A DNA stretch of 46,270 bases from Bacteroidales bacterium (GTDB lineage: Bacteria > Bacteroidota > Bacteroidia > Bacteroidales > UBA932), in NCBI GenBank assembly GCA_017550025.1, contig JAFYLU010000013.1, positions 1 through 46,270 on the forward strand, written 5' to 3'. The translations under genes and the position numbers were made by a program. Of the stretch, positions 1 through 7,147 are shown piece after piece. Every line of letters begins with the position of its first letter. The first letter of the stretch is position 1. Under the pieces are notes generated by a model. The model was not told where the DNA came from, searched no databases, and saw only the letters and a list, made by a program, of their open reading frames with translations.

Positions 1-564
1 TCCGTCCATCTGGGTGTGGTGGAACTGGAATGAGAGTGTCAGATAGTAGCGGAAGAATCTCTTCTTGTACCTGCCCCAGATGATGAACGGATTATTGAAA
101 ATACCGCTGTTCATACCTATTGCGCCATCAAGTTCTGTGTCAATGATTGCAGATGTGCCGATGACCATGCTGCTGCCTGACAGGTCTCTATCTTGGCAGG
201 TTTCTGCTACCTGTGCTGTATATTTCAAATATTCCGAGTTGAAGTCAGATAGACTGTCGTGGAAGAGTATGTCGCAGGAACTGACTTCTCCTGTCTTGTT
301 CTTCACAATGGTATTGACAGCAATGCTATCGTACTGAATTAGTTTATCACCGACTGGCAGAAGGTAGAACTCCTTGACAGACGCAGCCGCCTTACCGATA
401 CACCAGTCAAGAAGCATATTGAACTTCAGTCTTCTGCGTTTGCTGACCTTTACAAGGCGTGTGATGTCTAAAGTCTTGATGAATGTGACCATCGGATCAG
501 GTGCCTTCATCCACATTTCAAAAGCATATGCACGTGTAGTTTCTTGAGGATTGACTTCTTTCAT
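1..564 (-). CDS. CatA-like O-acetyltransferase, C-terminus cut by the window edge
   Basis: The reading frame is open from an ATG at 562-564 to base 1, giving 188 residues with no stop. The last residues, HHTQMDG, match the chloramphenicol acetyltransferase active-site pattern HHxxxDG, with H183 as the catalytic-base candidate and D187 as its structural partner. The segment before it (about 140-180) follows the CatA order of a Phe-rich region and then the HH strand. A TACTTTTG minus-seven box lies at 584-591, 20 bases upstream. CatA enzymes are cytosolic trimers that acetylate chloramphenicol from acetyl-CoA, but many Bacteroidota CatA-like proteins have unknown acceptors, so resistance should not be assumed. 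The gene follows araC in the same direction but has its own promoter box. Confidence 0.75.
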   Translation of the reverse strand, partial: MKEVNPQETTRAYAFEMWMKAPDPMVTFIKTLDITRLVKVSKRRRLKFNMLLDWCIGKAAASVKEFYLLPVGDKLIQYDSIAVNTIVKNKTGEVSSCDILFHDSLSDFNSEYLKYTAQVAETCQDRDLSGSSMVIGTSAIIDTELDGAIGMNSGIFNNPFIIWGRYKKRFFRYYLTLSFQFHHTQMDG

Positions 565-583
565 ACTTTTCTATTTTTAGCTG

Positions 584-591
584 CAAAAGTA
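584..591 (-). promoter_or_regulatory. Minus-seven box of the CatA-like gene
   Basis: TACTTTTG on the minus strand fits the Bacteroidota TAnnTTTG box and lies 20 bases before the ATG. No TTG sits at the usual 19-21 base spacing, so only half of the promoter is supported. Confidence 0.45.
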
Positions 592-629
592 TGAGAAGCC
601 ATCTTCCCTATATAGAACAAATGAGACTT

Positions 630-1448
630 TTAGACAGGCGTAGCAAATAGATCGGAATAAGGAGCTGTAAATTCAAGCAGGGATAGAGGTGTGTGTCCGC
701 AAAGCTTTCTGAACTCTCTAATGAGGTGCGACTGGTCTGAATAACCGCATGTATATGCCAGATCTGCCTGATTGATTTTGCCTTGCTGATGCTGCATTTG
801 CTTCAAGGCTTTCTGAAAGCGGACAATACGTGCATATTCTTTAGGGTTCATCCCTATGTGCAGATTGAACTCACGCTCGAATTGTTTTTTACTTAAACAG
901 CAAGCTGAAGACAAGTCTGTCACCAGAGTCTGAGGTGCTGTAAACAGTTGTTCTATTGCCGCATTCATTCGTTTTACCCGATATATGGTGTCGTATGATC
1001 TGATTGATAAGCGATCCAGCAGCCAGTTTTCGATCAGAGTCACGCAAAGGTTGCTATCCTCACATTCGAATACCTGTGTTGCCAATTCGTTCAGCTGTTC
1101 ATCTTCAATATCGTATCCGGAAATTTCTTGATTATAGAAAGAATAAGCCGGTGCATTCAGAAACATATTTATCGTATGTGGATGGAACACCACAACAATC
1201 ATTTCAATGTTGTCATCAGCTTGCAGATGTGAAGAGAAGTTGACCTGTCCGCTGATTGTCAGTTTGCTCTGAGTCGTACCCAATTCTGGAATATACAACG
1301 GCGTCCGCTTATGGAAGATGATCTGAGGGCATCCTATGGGAAATGTATAGGTATTCGGCATCTGATTGCTGCTGAATACCCAATAGTACCTCACATAAGG
1401 CTGTAACAACTTACACGGTTTATAAAAATTGAATGCTTCCTGGATCAT
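630..1448 (-). CDS. AraC-family transcriptional regulator
   Basis: This is a 272-residue cytosolic DNA-binding regulator. The C-terminal hundred residues carry two helix-turn-helix units typical of AraC/XylS proteins: one around SACCLSKKQFEREF, the other around QADLAYTCGYSDQSHLIREF, followed by the usual GxTP-type ending (CGHTPLSL). The N-terminal half resembles the DUF6597 sensing domain found on many Bacteroidota AraC proteins, so it probably binds an unknown ligand. It starts 38 bases after the acyltransferase stop in the same direction and is likely the third gene of the abrB-acyltransferase-araC operon. Target genes cannot be told from sequence; the neighbouring CatA-like gene is a candidate. 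Confidence 0.85.
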   Translation of the reverse strand: MIQEAFNFYKPCKLLQPYVRYYWVFSSNQMPNTYTFPIGCPQIIFHKRTPLYIPELGTTQSKLTISGQVNFSSHLQADDNIEMIVVVFHPHTINMFLNAPAYSFYNQEISGYDIEDEQLNELATQVFECEDSNLCVTLIENWLLDRLSIRSYDTIYRVKRMNAAIEQLFTAPQTLVTDLSSACCLSKKQFEREFNLHIGMNPKEYARIVRFQKALKQMQHQQGKINQADLAYTCGYSDQSHLIREFRKLCGHTPLSLLEFTAPYSDLFATPV

Positions 1449-1486
1449 TACTTCATGTTGTTATGGCAACTCGGATTGCGACTATC

Positions 1487-2578
1487 TTATTTCTTTTCGC
1501 CAAGTATGCACCATCTTATGAAAGGAATACGCTTGAGTAATTCATAGAGTAATGGAGAGAGTGTAAAGACGGCAATCGTCAGAATGACATATATGAATGC
1601 CGGAGGCATCAATGTCTTTGCCTTCAGGAAATAGCCGACTGTGGCGATTACCAGATAGTGGACGATGTAGATGCCGTAGCTTGAGCGTGTCATATATGAG
1701 GCGAATGCTCCTGTCCTTTCAAACGAGGTCTTGAACCAGCCCATCATCGCAAGGCACATAAGCCATCCGTAGATATTGTTAAGAGGAGAACTCAGATACT
1801 TCGGCAACGTGTTATCCTGACCGAACCCTGTCAGCGTCAGAATGGTGCCTGAAACCAAAGCACATACCATGAGAGGAATCCATGCACGGCCCACAATTTC
1901 CTGAATGCTATCATGTGAGAATACGAAATATCCCATGAGGAAAGGAATCAGGTAGAATACTGGCTTGTAAAGATTCCATAGTCCGTTAGCCCCTGCAGGA
2001 TCAGGTTCCATTATAAGGGTCTGATGTCCCAGCCAGAAGAGTACGCCCATCAATATCAGTGGAACCATCCCGACCTTGCCACAAAGGTTCATGAACTTGC
2101 CTTTTGCATCCATCTTTCTGACGACGAGCAGAACAAGAGAGAGCAGCCAGAGATCCTGAATGAACCATAACGGGCCGATGCCGCTGATAGACCATATCAG
2201 ATATTTTACAGGACCCGGGAGTGCTGCAATACTTTCCGCAGCTGGCCCGCTCATGGTGTTAATCCATCCTATACCGGCACTCAAGAAGAAGAGTCCTATA
2301 GTTGATGGAACAAGAAGCTTTCTCGTACGTATCTTGAACCACTCCTTGGCAGACCGTCGCTCCAAAGCATATCGCGCACTAATTCCTGCAAGGATGAACA
2401 ACATAGGCATAAACCAAGGGTAGAGGATGTACATGACGACATCCTGATACTGAGGACCGTCACCAAAGCCTCCTATTCCTCCGAAAACACCCTTATTGTT
2501 ATAGAAATAGAACACATGATAAAGAAGCACCAGGAGAACTGTCACCCAGCGCAGATTGTCTATCCAATGTTTTCTCAT
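1487..2578 (-). CDS. Acyltransferase 3 family integral membrane protein (OafA/YrhL-like)
   Basis: This 363-residue polytopic membrane protein begins with the family's Arg-x10-His pattern (R10 and H21, in the stretch NLRWVTVLLVLLYH), followed by about ten hydrophobic segments. Family members move acyl groups, usually acetyl or succinyl, onto exported sugars or lipids at the inner membrane. The acceptor here is unknown. Its ATG overlaps the stop of the upstream abrB-like gene in an ATGA, so translation is probably coupled. The araC gene follows. The family call is safe; the substrate is not. Confidence 0.85.
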   Translation of the reverse strand: MRKHWIDNLRWVTVLLVLLYHVFYFYNNKGVFGGIGGFGDGPQYQDVVMYILYPWFMPMLFILAGISARYALERRSAKEWFKIRTRKLLVPSTIGLFFLSAGIGWINTMSGPAAESIAALPGPVKYLIWSISGIGPLWFIQDLWLLSLVLLVVRKMDAKGKFMNLCGKVGMVPLILMGVLFWLGHQTLIMEPDPAGANGLWNLYKPVFYLIPFLMGYFVFSHDSIQEIVGRAWIPLMVCALVSGTILTLTGFGQDNTLPKYLSSPLNNIYGWLMCLAMMGWFKTSFERTGAFASYMTRSSYGIYIVHYLVIATVGYFLKAKTLMPPAFIYVILTIAVFTLSPLLYELLKRIPFIRWCILGEKK

Positions 2579-2784
2579 TTTGTCAGTCCCTCCATGACCT
2601 GACCTACAAGGTCCTCGAAAATCTGAGTCTTTACTAGTGCCATTCCGTTATTATCACCAAGCAGAAGTAGAGCATCTCCTGGTTTTATGTCATACTGTTT
2701 GCGTGCATCGCGAGGGATCACAATCTGTCCTTTGTCACCAACCTTCACTACTCCGAAGATGTATTTACCGTCTTTTTCTTGCAT
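2575..2784 (-). CDS. AbrB/SpoVT-type DNA-binding protein
   Basis: This 69-residue protein consists almost wholly of a swapped-hairpin AbrB domain. VKVGDKGQIVIPRDARKQY (about residues 13-31) is the classical AbrB/MazE-like DNA-binding signature, followed by DIKPGDALLLL. Such proteins act as dimeric repressors or as antitoxins. No toxin gene is adjacent; the next gene, overlapping by four bases, encodes a membrane acyltransferase, which suggests a transcriptional regulator of its own operon. A good promoter lies 29 bases upstream. Confidence 0.85.
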   Translation of the reverse strand: MQEKDGKYIFGVVKVGDKGQIVIPRDARKQYDIKPGDALLLLGDNNGMALVKTQIFEDLVGQVMEGLTK

Positions 2785-2812
2785 AAAAGTTAGATTAGTT
2801 AGAAATTTCCCA

Positions 2813-2841
2813 CAAATATAACAAATATCACATTAAATCAA
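2813..2841 (-). promoter_or_regulatory. Bacteroidota-type promoter of the abrB operon
   Basis: On the minus strand TTG (2839-2841), an 18-base spacer and TATATTTG (2813-2820) fit the sigma-ABfr consensus. The box is 28 bases upstream of the abrB ATG. Confidence 0.6.
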
Positions 2842-2915
2842 GTACTATATGATTAGTTTTACTAAAGGAACAACTTTCTGCGGTAATGTGCAAGCATGCC
2901 GAGAAAGGAGGGGAC

Positions 2916-2952
2916 ACCTTGACAAAAAAAACACGCATTTCTTTGTCAAGGT
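2916..2952. repeat. 11-bp perfect inverted repeat (ACCTTGACAAA)
   Basis: ACCTTGACAAA at 2916-2926 is matched by TTTGTCAAGGT at 2942-2952 around a 15-base loop. A perfect palindrome CAAAGCTTTG follows at 2961-2970, and TTTGTC recurs at 2967 and 2982. There is no T-run, so a terminator is unlikely. The TTGACA/TGTCAA ends resemble the repeats flanking the RAYT transposase gene near 10 kb, so this may be a related palindromic element. Confidence 0.5.
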
Positions 2953-2997
2953 AAAATCAGCAAAGCTTTGTCACAAAACGATTTGTCGGTGTAAATT

Positions 2998-3195
2998 TCA
3001 AATATAAGGGTCGTCAGTTACATCAAGTTTCTCGTCACTACTTGAGTATTGCAGATAGCAGATCTGCTTGGCATCGTACTGAACCAGATAAACCTCGCTT
3101 GCAGGAGTATCAACGACTTTTGGCATTACCGTCATGCCCGGCCATATCAGGGCATACCGGGTGCCGCACTCCTTTTCTGTGTTACAGAACCTTCT
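2998..3195 (-). pseudogene. Unrecognised protein-coding remnant (C-terminal fragment)
   Basis: On the minus strand a 65-codon open frame runs from just after a TGA at 3196-3198 to a TGA at 2998-3000. Its composition is protein-like, including PKVVDTPASEVYLVQYDAKQ and ending DVTDDPYI. The only ATG gives 45 residues (from 3135). It overlaps the last codons of the GNAT remnant in another frame. It could be the tail of a decayed gene or a genuine small gene; I do not recognise a family. Confidence 0.3.
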
Positions 3196-3511
3196 TCAGG
3201 CTCCAACTTCCCATCTTGTGACCGTTGTACCCGAACACCCGTTCATCGAACAACTCATATCCACGATTGAGATAGAAGTTCAGATTCTTCTGTGAGTTGG
3301 TAAACAACACAACCTGCTTGCCGCCACGTTCGCGGATATAATTCTCATAGTAGTCAATCATTTGAGTCCCAAGTCCGATGTCTACCCGTGCCCGCACCTC
3401 ATCGTCCGGGAACCAGTTTGTAAAATACTCGTAATCGCTAAAGGCCCGGGCTGCCAGTTCGGCCGCCTGACGGAGTTCTTTGCGATTTAAGGGACCAAAT
3501 TCAAGGTTCAT
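3182..3511 (-). pseudogene. GNAT acetyltransferase with internal in-frame deletion
   Basis: The protein is 109 residues, against roughly 180-200 expected. The N-terminal 45 residues look like a GNAT start (helix ELAARAFSDYEYFTNWFPDDE). The frame then jumps directly to the acetyl-CoA loop and following helix (GLGTQMIDYYENYIRERG) and the strand-helix VVLFTNSQKNLNFYLNRGYEL typical of GNAT C-termini. The central strands that normally sit between are missing. The frame has stayed open and the promoter upstream (3532-3561) is intact, so it may still be expressed. It could be a trimmed functional protein, but loss of the core sheet makes a pseudogene more likely. Confidence 0.6.
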
Positions 3512-3531
3512 ATGCTTTATATTTAGCGGTG

Positions 3532-3561
3532 CAAATTTAACTTATTCAACCTGAATTGCAA
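3532..3561 (-). promoter_or_regulatory. Promoter of the truncated GNAT gene
   Basis: On the minus strand TTG (3559-3561), a 19-base spacer and TAAATTTG (3532-3539) match the Bacteroidota consensus, 20 bases before the ATG at 3511. Confidence 0.6.
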
Positions 3562-3677
3562 GATTATAAAAATATGCATTACCAAGGCAGGATACTGATA
3601 TCTATTCATTGCAGCTTGAGTTGTATTTTCTGCAAAAAAGAGATAATTTTACACCGATAAATCGAAATGCAAGTATT

Positions 3678-4535
3678 ATGAATACAATATGGATAGTGAT
3701 GCCGATCCTTATTCTGCTGATGTTCCTCCTGGGCATCGACATAAACAGGAAGGCCTTTGCTGATATTGCACATAATCCAAAGGCTGTGCTGCTGGGCTTG
3801 ACCGGACAGATCATCATTCTTCCGGTCCTCGCTTTTTCGATAGCATGGATTCTTAAACTTCCACCTGTATATTTCATGGGTCTTGTACTTGTGGCATGCT
3901 GTCCGGGAGGCAGCTCCTCAAACGTCTTTTCCATGATTGCAAAAGGTGATGTCGCATTATCCGTCACTCTGACGGCATTAAGCAGCGTAATAACTCTTTT
4001 CACTCTTCCGGTGATCATGGAGTTCGTCACCAAAGCTGTATCTGATATGTCAGGTGTAAGCATTGAACTGCCTGTGGGAAAGCTTCTTGTACAGAATATC
4101 GTATTGATTTTCGTGCCACTTTTTGCCGGAAGCATGTTCAAGCATTACTGCCCGGAAGCTGCAGTCAAGGTCAGCAAGGTCTTGGGCAGGATGGCCTTCC
4201 CCGCCCTGATGATTCTTGCTGCGGTATTCTTCCTGCAGTACAAGACAGAGATCGCCGGGAATTTTGCTTCTTTGGGCCTGTCTGCAGCAATGCTTATAGT
4301 CGTCGCGATGGCATGCAGCTCGGGCATATCCAGGATTGGCAAATTGAGCGCTTCGGTAAGGCGCACAATAGTAATAGAAGTGGGGATGCAGAATGCAGCA
4401 CAGGCCATCGCAATAGCTTCTTCTCCTTTCATCTTCAATAGCGGAGAGATGGCTCTTCCGGCTATATGCTACGCTTTGCTGATGAATATTATCCTGCTTA
4501 CATACATATATGTCATCAAAAGAAAACACCAATAG
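3678..4535 (+). CDS. Bile acid:sodium symporter (BASS/SBF) family transporter
   Basis: This inner-membrane protein of 285 residues has about nine or ten hydrophobic segments. The start at 3678 (MNTIWIVMPI) is preferred over an upstream start at 3609 because the extra 23 residues are polar and unlike the family. The conserved BASS crossover motif ACCPGGSSSN lies at about 73-82, and the C-terminal half has the matching EVGMQNAAQAIAIA stretch. BASS proteins move organic anions with sodium; the substrate cannot be assigned. The stop is two bases before menG, so the three genes are probably one transcript. Confidence 0.85.
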   Translation: MNTIWIVMPILILLMFLLGIDINRKAFADIAHNPKAVLLGLTGQIIILPVLAFSIAWILKLPPVYFMGLVLVACCPGGSSSNVFSMIAKGDVALSVTLTALSSVITLFTLPVIMEFVTKAVSDMSGVSIELPVGKLLVQNIVLIFVPLFAGSMFKHYCPEAAVKVSKVLGRMAFPALMILAAVFFLQYKTEIAGNFASLGLSAAMLIVVAMACSSGISRIGKLSASVRRTIVIEVGMQNAAQAIAIASSPFIFNSGEMALPAICYALLMNIILLTYIYVIKRKHQ

Positions 4536-4537
4536 AT

Positions 4538-5242
4538 ATGGCTAAAAAAGAAGGAATCAGAAAACTGTTTGACAATATAGCTCCTGACTATGACAAGTTA
4601 AATCATATCCTTTCTCTCAATATAGACAAGGGATGGAGAAAGAAGGCTGTCCGCGAGATCACCGACATGGACAAGCCTATGGAAATACTTGATGTAGCTT
4701 GCGGAACGGCAGACTTTACAATCGAGATCGCCCAGAAGGCCGCACCGGGAAGCAAAGTGTCAGGAGTGGACATATCTGAAGGAATGATGGTCATAGGCAG
4801 GGAGAAGATAAAGAAAGCCGGTCTCATGGCAGAATTGTCTGTAGCAGATTGTGAAGCACTTCCCTACCCGGATGGCACGTTCGACCGCATTTCGGTAGGA
4901 TTCGGAGTGCGTAATTTTGAACATCTGGAAATCGGCCTCAATGAAATGTTCAGGGTGCTGGTTCCAGGAGGAAAACTTGTGATTCTCGAATTGTCGGTTC
5001 CTTCCAATGCCTTCATACGCTGGTGCTACAAGCTGTATTTCCTGAAGATTCTTCCTGCAATAGGAGGCCTCGTATCAGGAAACCGCAGTGCATATGAGTA
5101 TCTGCCTGCATCCGTCCTGCGTTTTCCGGCCCCGGATAAGTTCATTGAAATGATGAAGTCCGCAGGCTTCGCAGTCGTGGAACATACTCCGATGACCTTT
5201 GGAATCTGTCGTATGTATGTAGGCAAAAAAGCGATGCGATGA
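4538..5242 (+). CDS. menG: Demethylmenaquinone methyltransferase MenG/UbiE
   Basis: This SAM-dependent methyltransferase carries out the last step of menaquinone synthesis, methylating demethylmenaquinone at the membrane. It has 234 residues, normal for the family. The UbiE signature FDNIAPDYDKLN lies at about 11-22 and the SAM-binding motif LDVACGTADF at 51-60; SVGFGVRNFE is the second UbiE signature. The start at 4538 (MAKKEG) fits family length; an in-frame upstream start at 4466 lies inside the transporter gene. It overlaps menA by four bases (ATGA), so the two enzymes of the pathway's end are translationally coupled. Confidence 0.93.
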   Translation: MAKKEGIRKLFDNIAPDYDKLNHILSLNIDKGWRKKAVREITDMDKPMEILDVACGTADFTIEIAQKAAPGSKVSGVDISEGMMVIGREKIKKAGLMAELSVADCEALPYPDGTFDRISVGFGVRNFEHLEIGLNEMFRVLVPGGKLVILELSVPSNAFIRWCYKLYFLKILPAIGGLVSGNRSAYEYLPASVLRFPAPDKFIEMMKSAGFAVVEHTPMTFGICRMYVGKKAMR

Positions 5243-6114
5243 TAAGACACTGGATAGAAGCCATGAGGCTCAGGACGCTTCCGGTCAGCGTTGCGGGAGT
5301 GATTGCCGGAACAGGATGCGCCATTATGACTGACTCATTCAAGGCAATTCCGGCTCTGCTGTGCCTCGCTTTTGCAATACTTGCGCAGATTGCAGCCAAT
5401 TTCGGCAACGAGTATTATGATTTCAGGAACGGAATCGACAAGAAAGGACGCGCAGGATTCCGCAGAGGAGTGACAGAAGGTGAAATCACTCCAAAGGCAA
5501 TGAAAGCAGCTACATTCATAACATTGGGAATTGCCGCTGGCGTCGGATGCGCAATGCTGATTTATGGTCCATGGTGGCTCATCATCGCCGGAATTCTGAT
5601 AATCTGCTTTGCTCTCGCATATAGCGCAGGGCCATATCCTCTGTCACACCATGGATTGGGGGACGTCGCCGTGATAATTTTCTTCGGAATCGTGCCTGTC
5701 ATACTGACATGGTATCTCCAGACATCATCATGGGACTCTGTATGTCTTGTTTCAGAGACCTCCGTAACTATCGGCCTTCTTGCCGCTAATGTGCTTGTGG
5801 TCAACAACTACAGGGATATGGAGGACGATGCTGCTGTCGGCAAACGCACAACTGTGGTAATCTTCGGCCGAAAGGTCATGAGCGTGGCCTACCTGCTATC
5901 CGGCCTTATCGGAATGCTTGTCATGACCCCGGTCTGGATCGGTATGCCTGTCTGGGTTCTGGCGGTTCCTCTGATTTATCTGGCCCTACATATAAAGACC
6001 TGGTACAACCTCACGCAATCGACCGGATCTGCAATTAACCCGCTTCTGGGCAGAACTGCGATGAACCTGCTGGTTTTCGCACTGCTTTTCGCAGGCTCCT
6101 GTCTCTTGAATTAA
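5239..6114 (+). CDS. menA: 1,4-dihydroxy-2-naphthoate polyprenyltransferase MenA
   Basis: This UbiA-superfamily membrane enzyme attaches the polyprenyl chain to dihydroxynaphthoate, making demethylmenaquinone, the substrate of MenG encoded just upstream. It has 291 residues and about eight or nine membrane segments. The two Mg-binding Asp regions are visible: NEYYDFRNGID (57-67) and NNYRDMEDD (189-197). An 8-bp hairpin lies just beyond the stop. The order BASS transporter, menG, menA makes this a small respiratory quinone operon. Confidence 0.92.
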   Translation: MIRHWIEAMRLRTLPVSVAGVIAGTGCAIMTDSFKAIPALLCLAFAILAQIAANFGNEYYDFRNGIDKKGRAGFRRGVTEGEITPKAMKAATFITLGIAAGVGCAMLIYGPWWLIIAGILIICFALAYSAGPYPLSHHGLGDVAVIIFFGIVPVILTWYLQTSSWDSVCLVSETSVTIGLLAANVLVVNNYRDMEDDAAVGKRTTVVIFGRKVMSVAYLLSGLIGMLVMTPVWIGMPVWVLAVPLIYLALHIKTWYNLTQSTGSAINPLLGRTAMNLLVFALLFAGSCLLN

Positions 6115-6116
6115 AT

Positions 6117-6135
6117 GAAATCAGGGACTGATTTC
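6117..6135 (+). terminator. Hairpin after menA, no U-tract
   Basis: GAAATCAG (6117-6124) and CTGATTTC (6128-6135) pair perfectly around GGA, directly after the menA stop. Without a T-run it is not a classical intrinsic terminator, but it could stabilise the 3' end of the transcript. Confidence 0.4.
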
Positions 6136-6196
6136 TGCACATATTTGCAAATCCTGTATATTACATGTACTTTTACATCCTGATTTAACATAAACT

Positions 6197-6484
6197 ATGA
6201 ACTTCACCGGACTTCTTGTGGGACTTGCCACATTTCTTATTATCGGACTATTCCATCCGCTTGTAATAAAAGCCGAATACTACATCGGCATAAAAAGCTG
6301 GATTATATTCGCACTTGCAGGAGTACTCTTTGCCATAGCATCCATAATGGTCAGCCATCTGATTTGGTCGACAATTCTCGGAGTTGTTGCATTCTCTTCA
6401 TTCTGGAGCATACTGGAAGTGATCCACCAACGTGAACGTGTACGCAAAGGCTGGTTCCCGGAAGGACCAGGACATAAGAAATAA
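6197..6484 (+). CDS. DUF4491 family small membrane protein
   Basis: This 95-residue protein has three hydrophobic segments and begins MNFTGLLVGLATFLIIGLFHP, followed by VIKAEYYIG, the recognisable start of DUF4491 proteins, which are widespread in Bacteroidales and have no known function. The tail is basic and cytosolic (RERVRKGWFPEG). It stands 82 bases after menA and 13 bases before the next gene, with which it is probably co-transcribed. No function should be inferred. Confidence 0.8.
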   Translation: MNFTGLLVGLATFLIIGLFHPLVIKAEYYIGIKSWIIFALAGVLFAIASIMVSHLIWSTILGVVAFSSFWSILEVIHQRERVRKGWFPEGPGHKK

Positions 6485-6497
6485 ATTAAGATTGAAC

Positions 6498-7106
6498 ATG
6501 AATCTTCACAGACTTATACTTGTCATCATCACATCGATATCGTTTGCAACAATCTCCCATGCTGAAGAGAAGAAAATCATCAAAGGCTTCTCCGGAGGAA
6601 TGATGGTACATTCAGGATATCAGTACGGCGGCGACAATCCATACGATCTGAATATAAGCAGCCCGACCTTCGGTATCGGTGGTTGTGCTAAAATTCACCT
6701 TACAAAGCATTTCAGAGCAGGATTTGAAGGATATTTCTCAACAGCTCCCATCAGCAGGGATGTTCAGAGCGGAAGTCACAACAAACTGTTCTGGACAGGC
6801 ATTCTGGCAGACTGGTACTGGCAGAAAGGAAAATTCGTTCCATATATTGGCGCAACAGTCGGTGGCGGAATGGAAACAGCCTTCTATATGTTTGAAGGAG
6901 ATAAGCACGACTGGGAACTTGAGCAGAAATCAGTACTGCACAAGCAACCATTCCTTGCAATAGATCCATATGTCGGAATAGAATACGCGGTAGGCGAAGC
7001 GCTCAGGCTGACCCTTAAGGCAGACTGGCTCCTCGCCATTAATTCAGATGGTCTGAACAGACCGATGGGACCACGTATTTACTTCGGATTCATATTCGCC
7101 CATTGA
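6498..7106 (+). CDS. Secreted outer-membrane beta-barrel-like protein
   Basis: This 202-residue protein starts at 6498 (MNLHRLILVIITSISFATISHA, a signal peptide with cleavage after SHA). An upstream in-frame start at 6432 lies inside DUF4491 and would bury the signal peptide. The mature part alternates polar and aromatic residues in strand-like segments (FGIGGCAKIHL, FVPYIGATVGGG, LRLTLKADWLLA) and ends IYFGFIFAH with a near-terminal Phe, as outer-membrane barrels do. About eight strands are plausible. The exact function is unknown. It converges on the TonB receptor gene. Confidence 0.7.
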   Translation: MNLHRLILVIITSISFATISHAEEKKIIKGFSGGMMVHSGYQYGGDNPYDLNISSPTFGIGGCAKIHLTKHFRAGFEGYFSTAPISRDVQSGSHNKLFWTGILADWYWQKGKFVPYIGATVGGGMETAFYMFEGDKHDWELEQKSVLHKQPFLAIDPYVGIEYAVGEALRLTLKADWLLAINSDGLNRPMGPRIYFGFIFAH

Positions 7107-7147
7107 CGATATCAACACGTTTACGGAAATTTTGAAGTTTCATTAAT

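Noticed and set aside
3602-4141. Open frame antisense to the BASS transporter gene
   Set aside because: The transporter on the plus strand has full family motifs; the antisense product has none.
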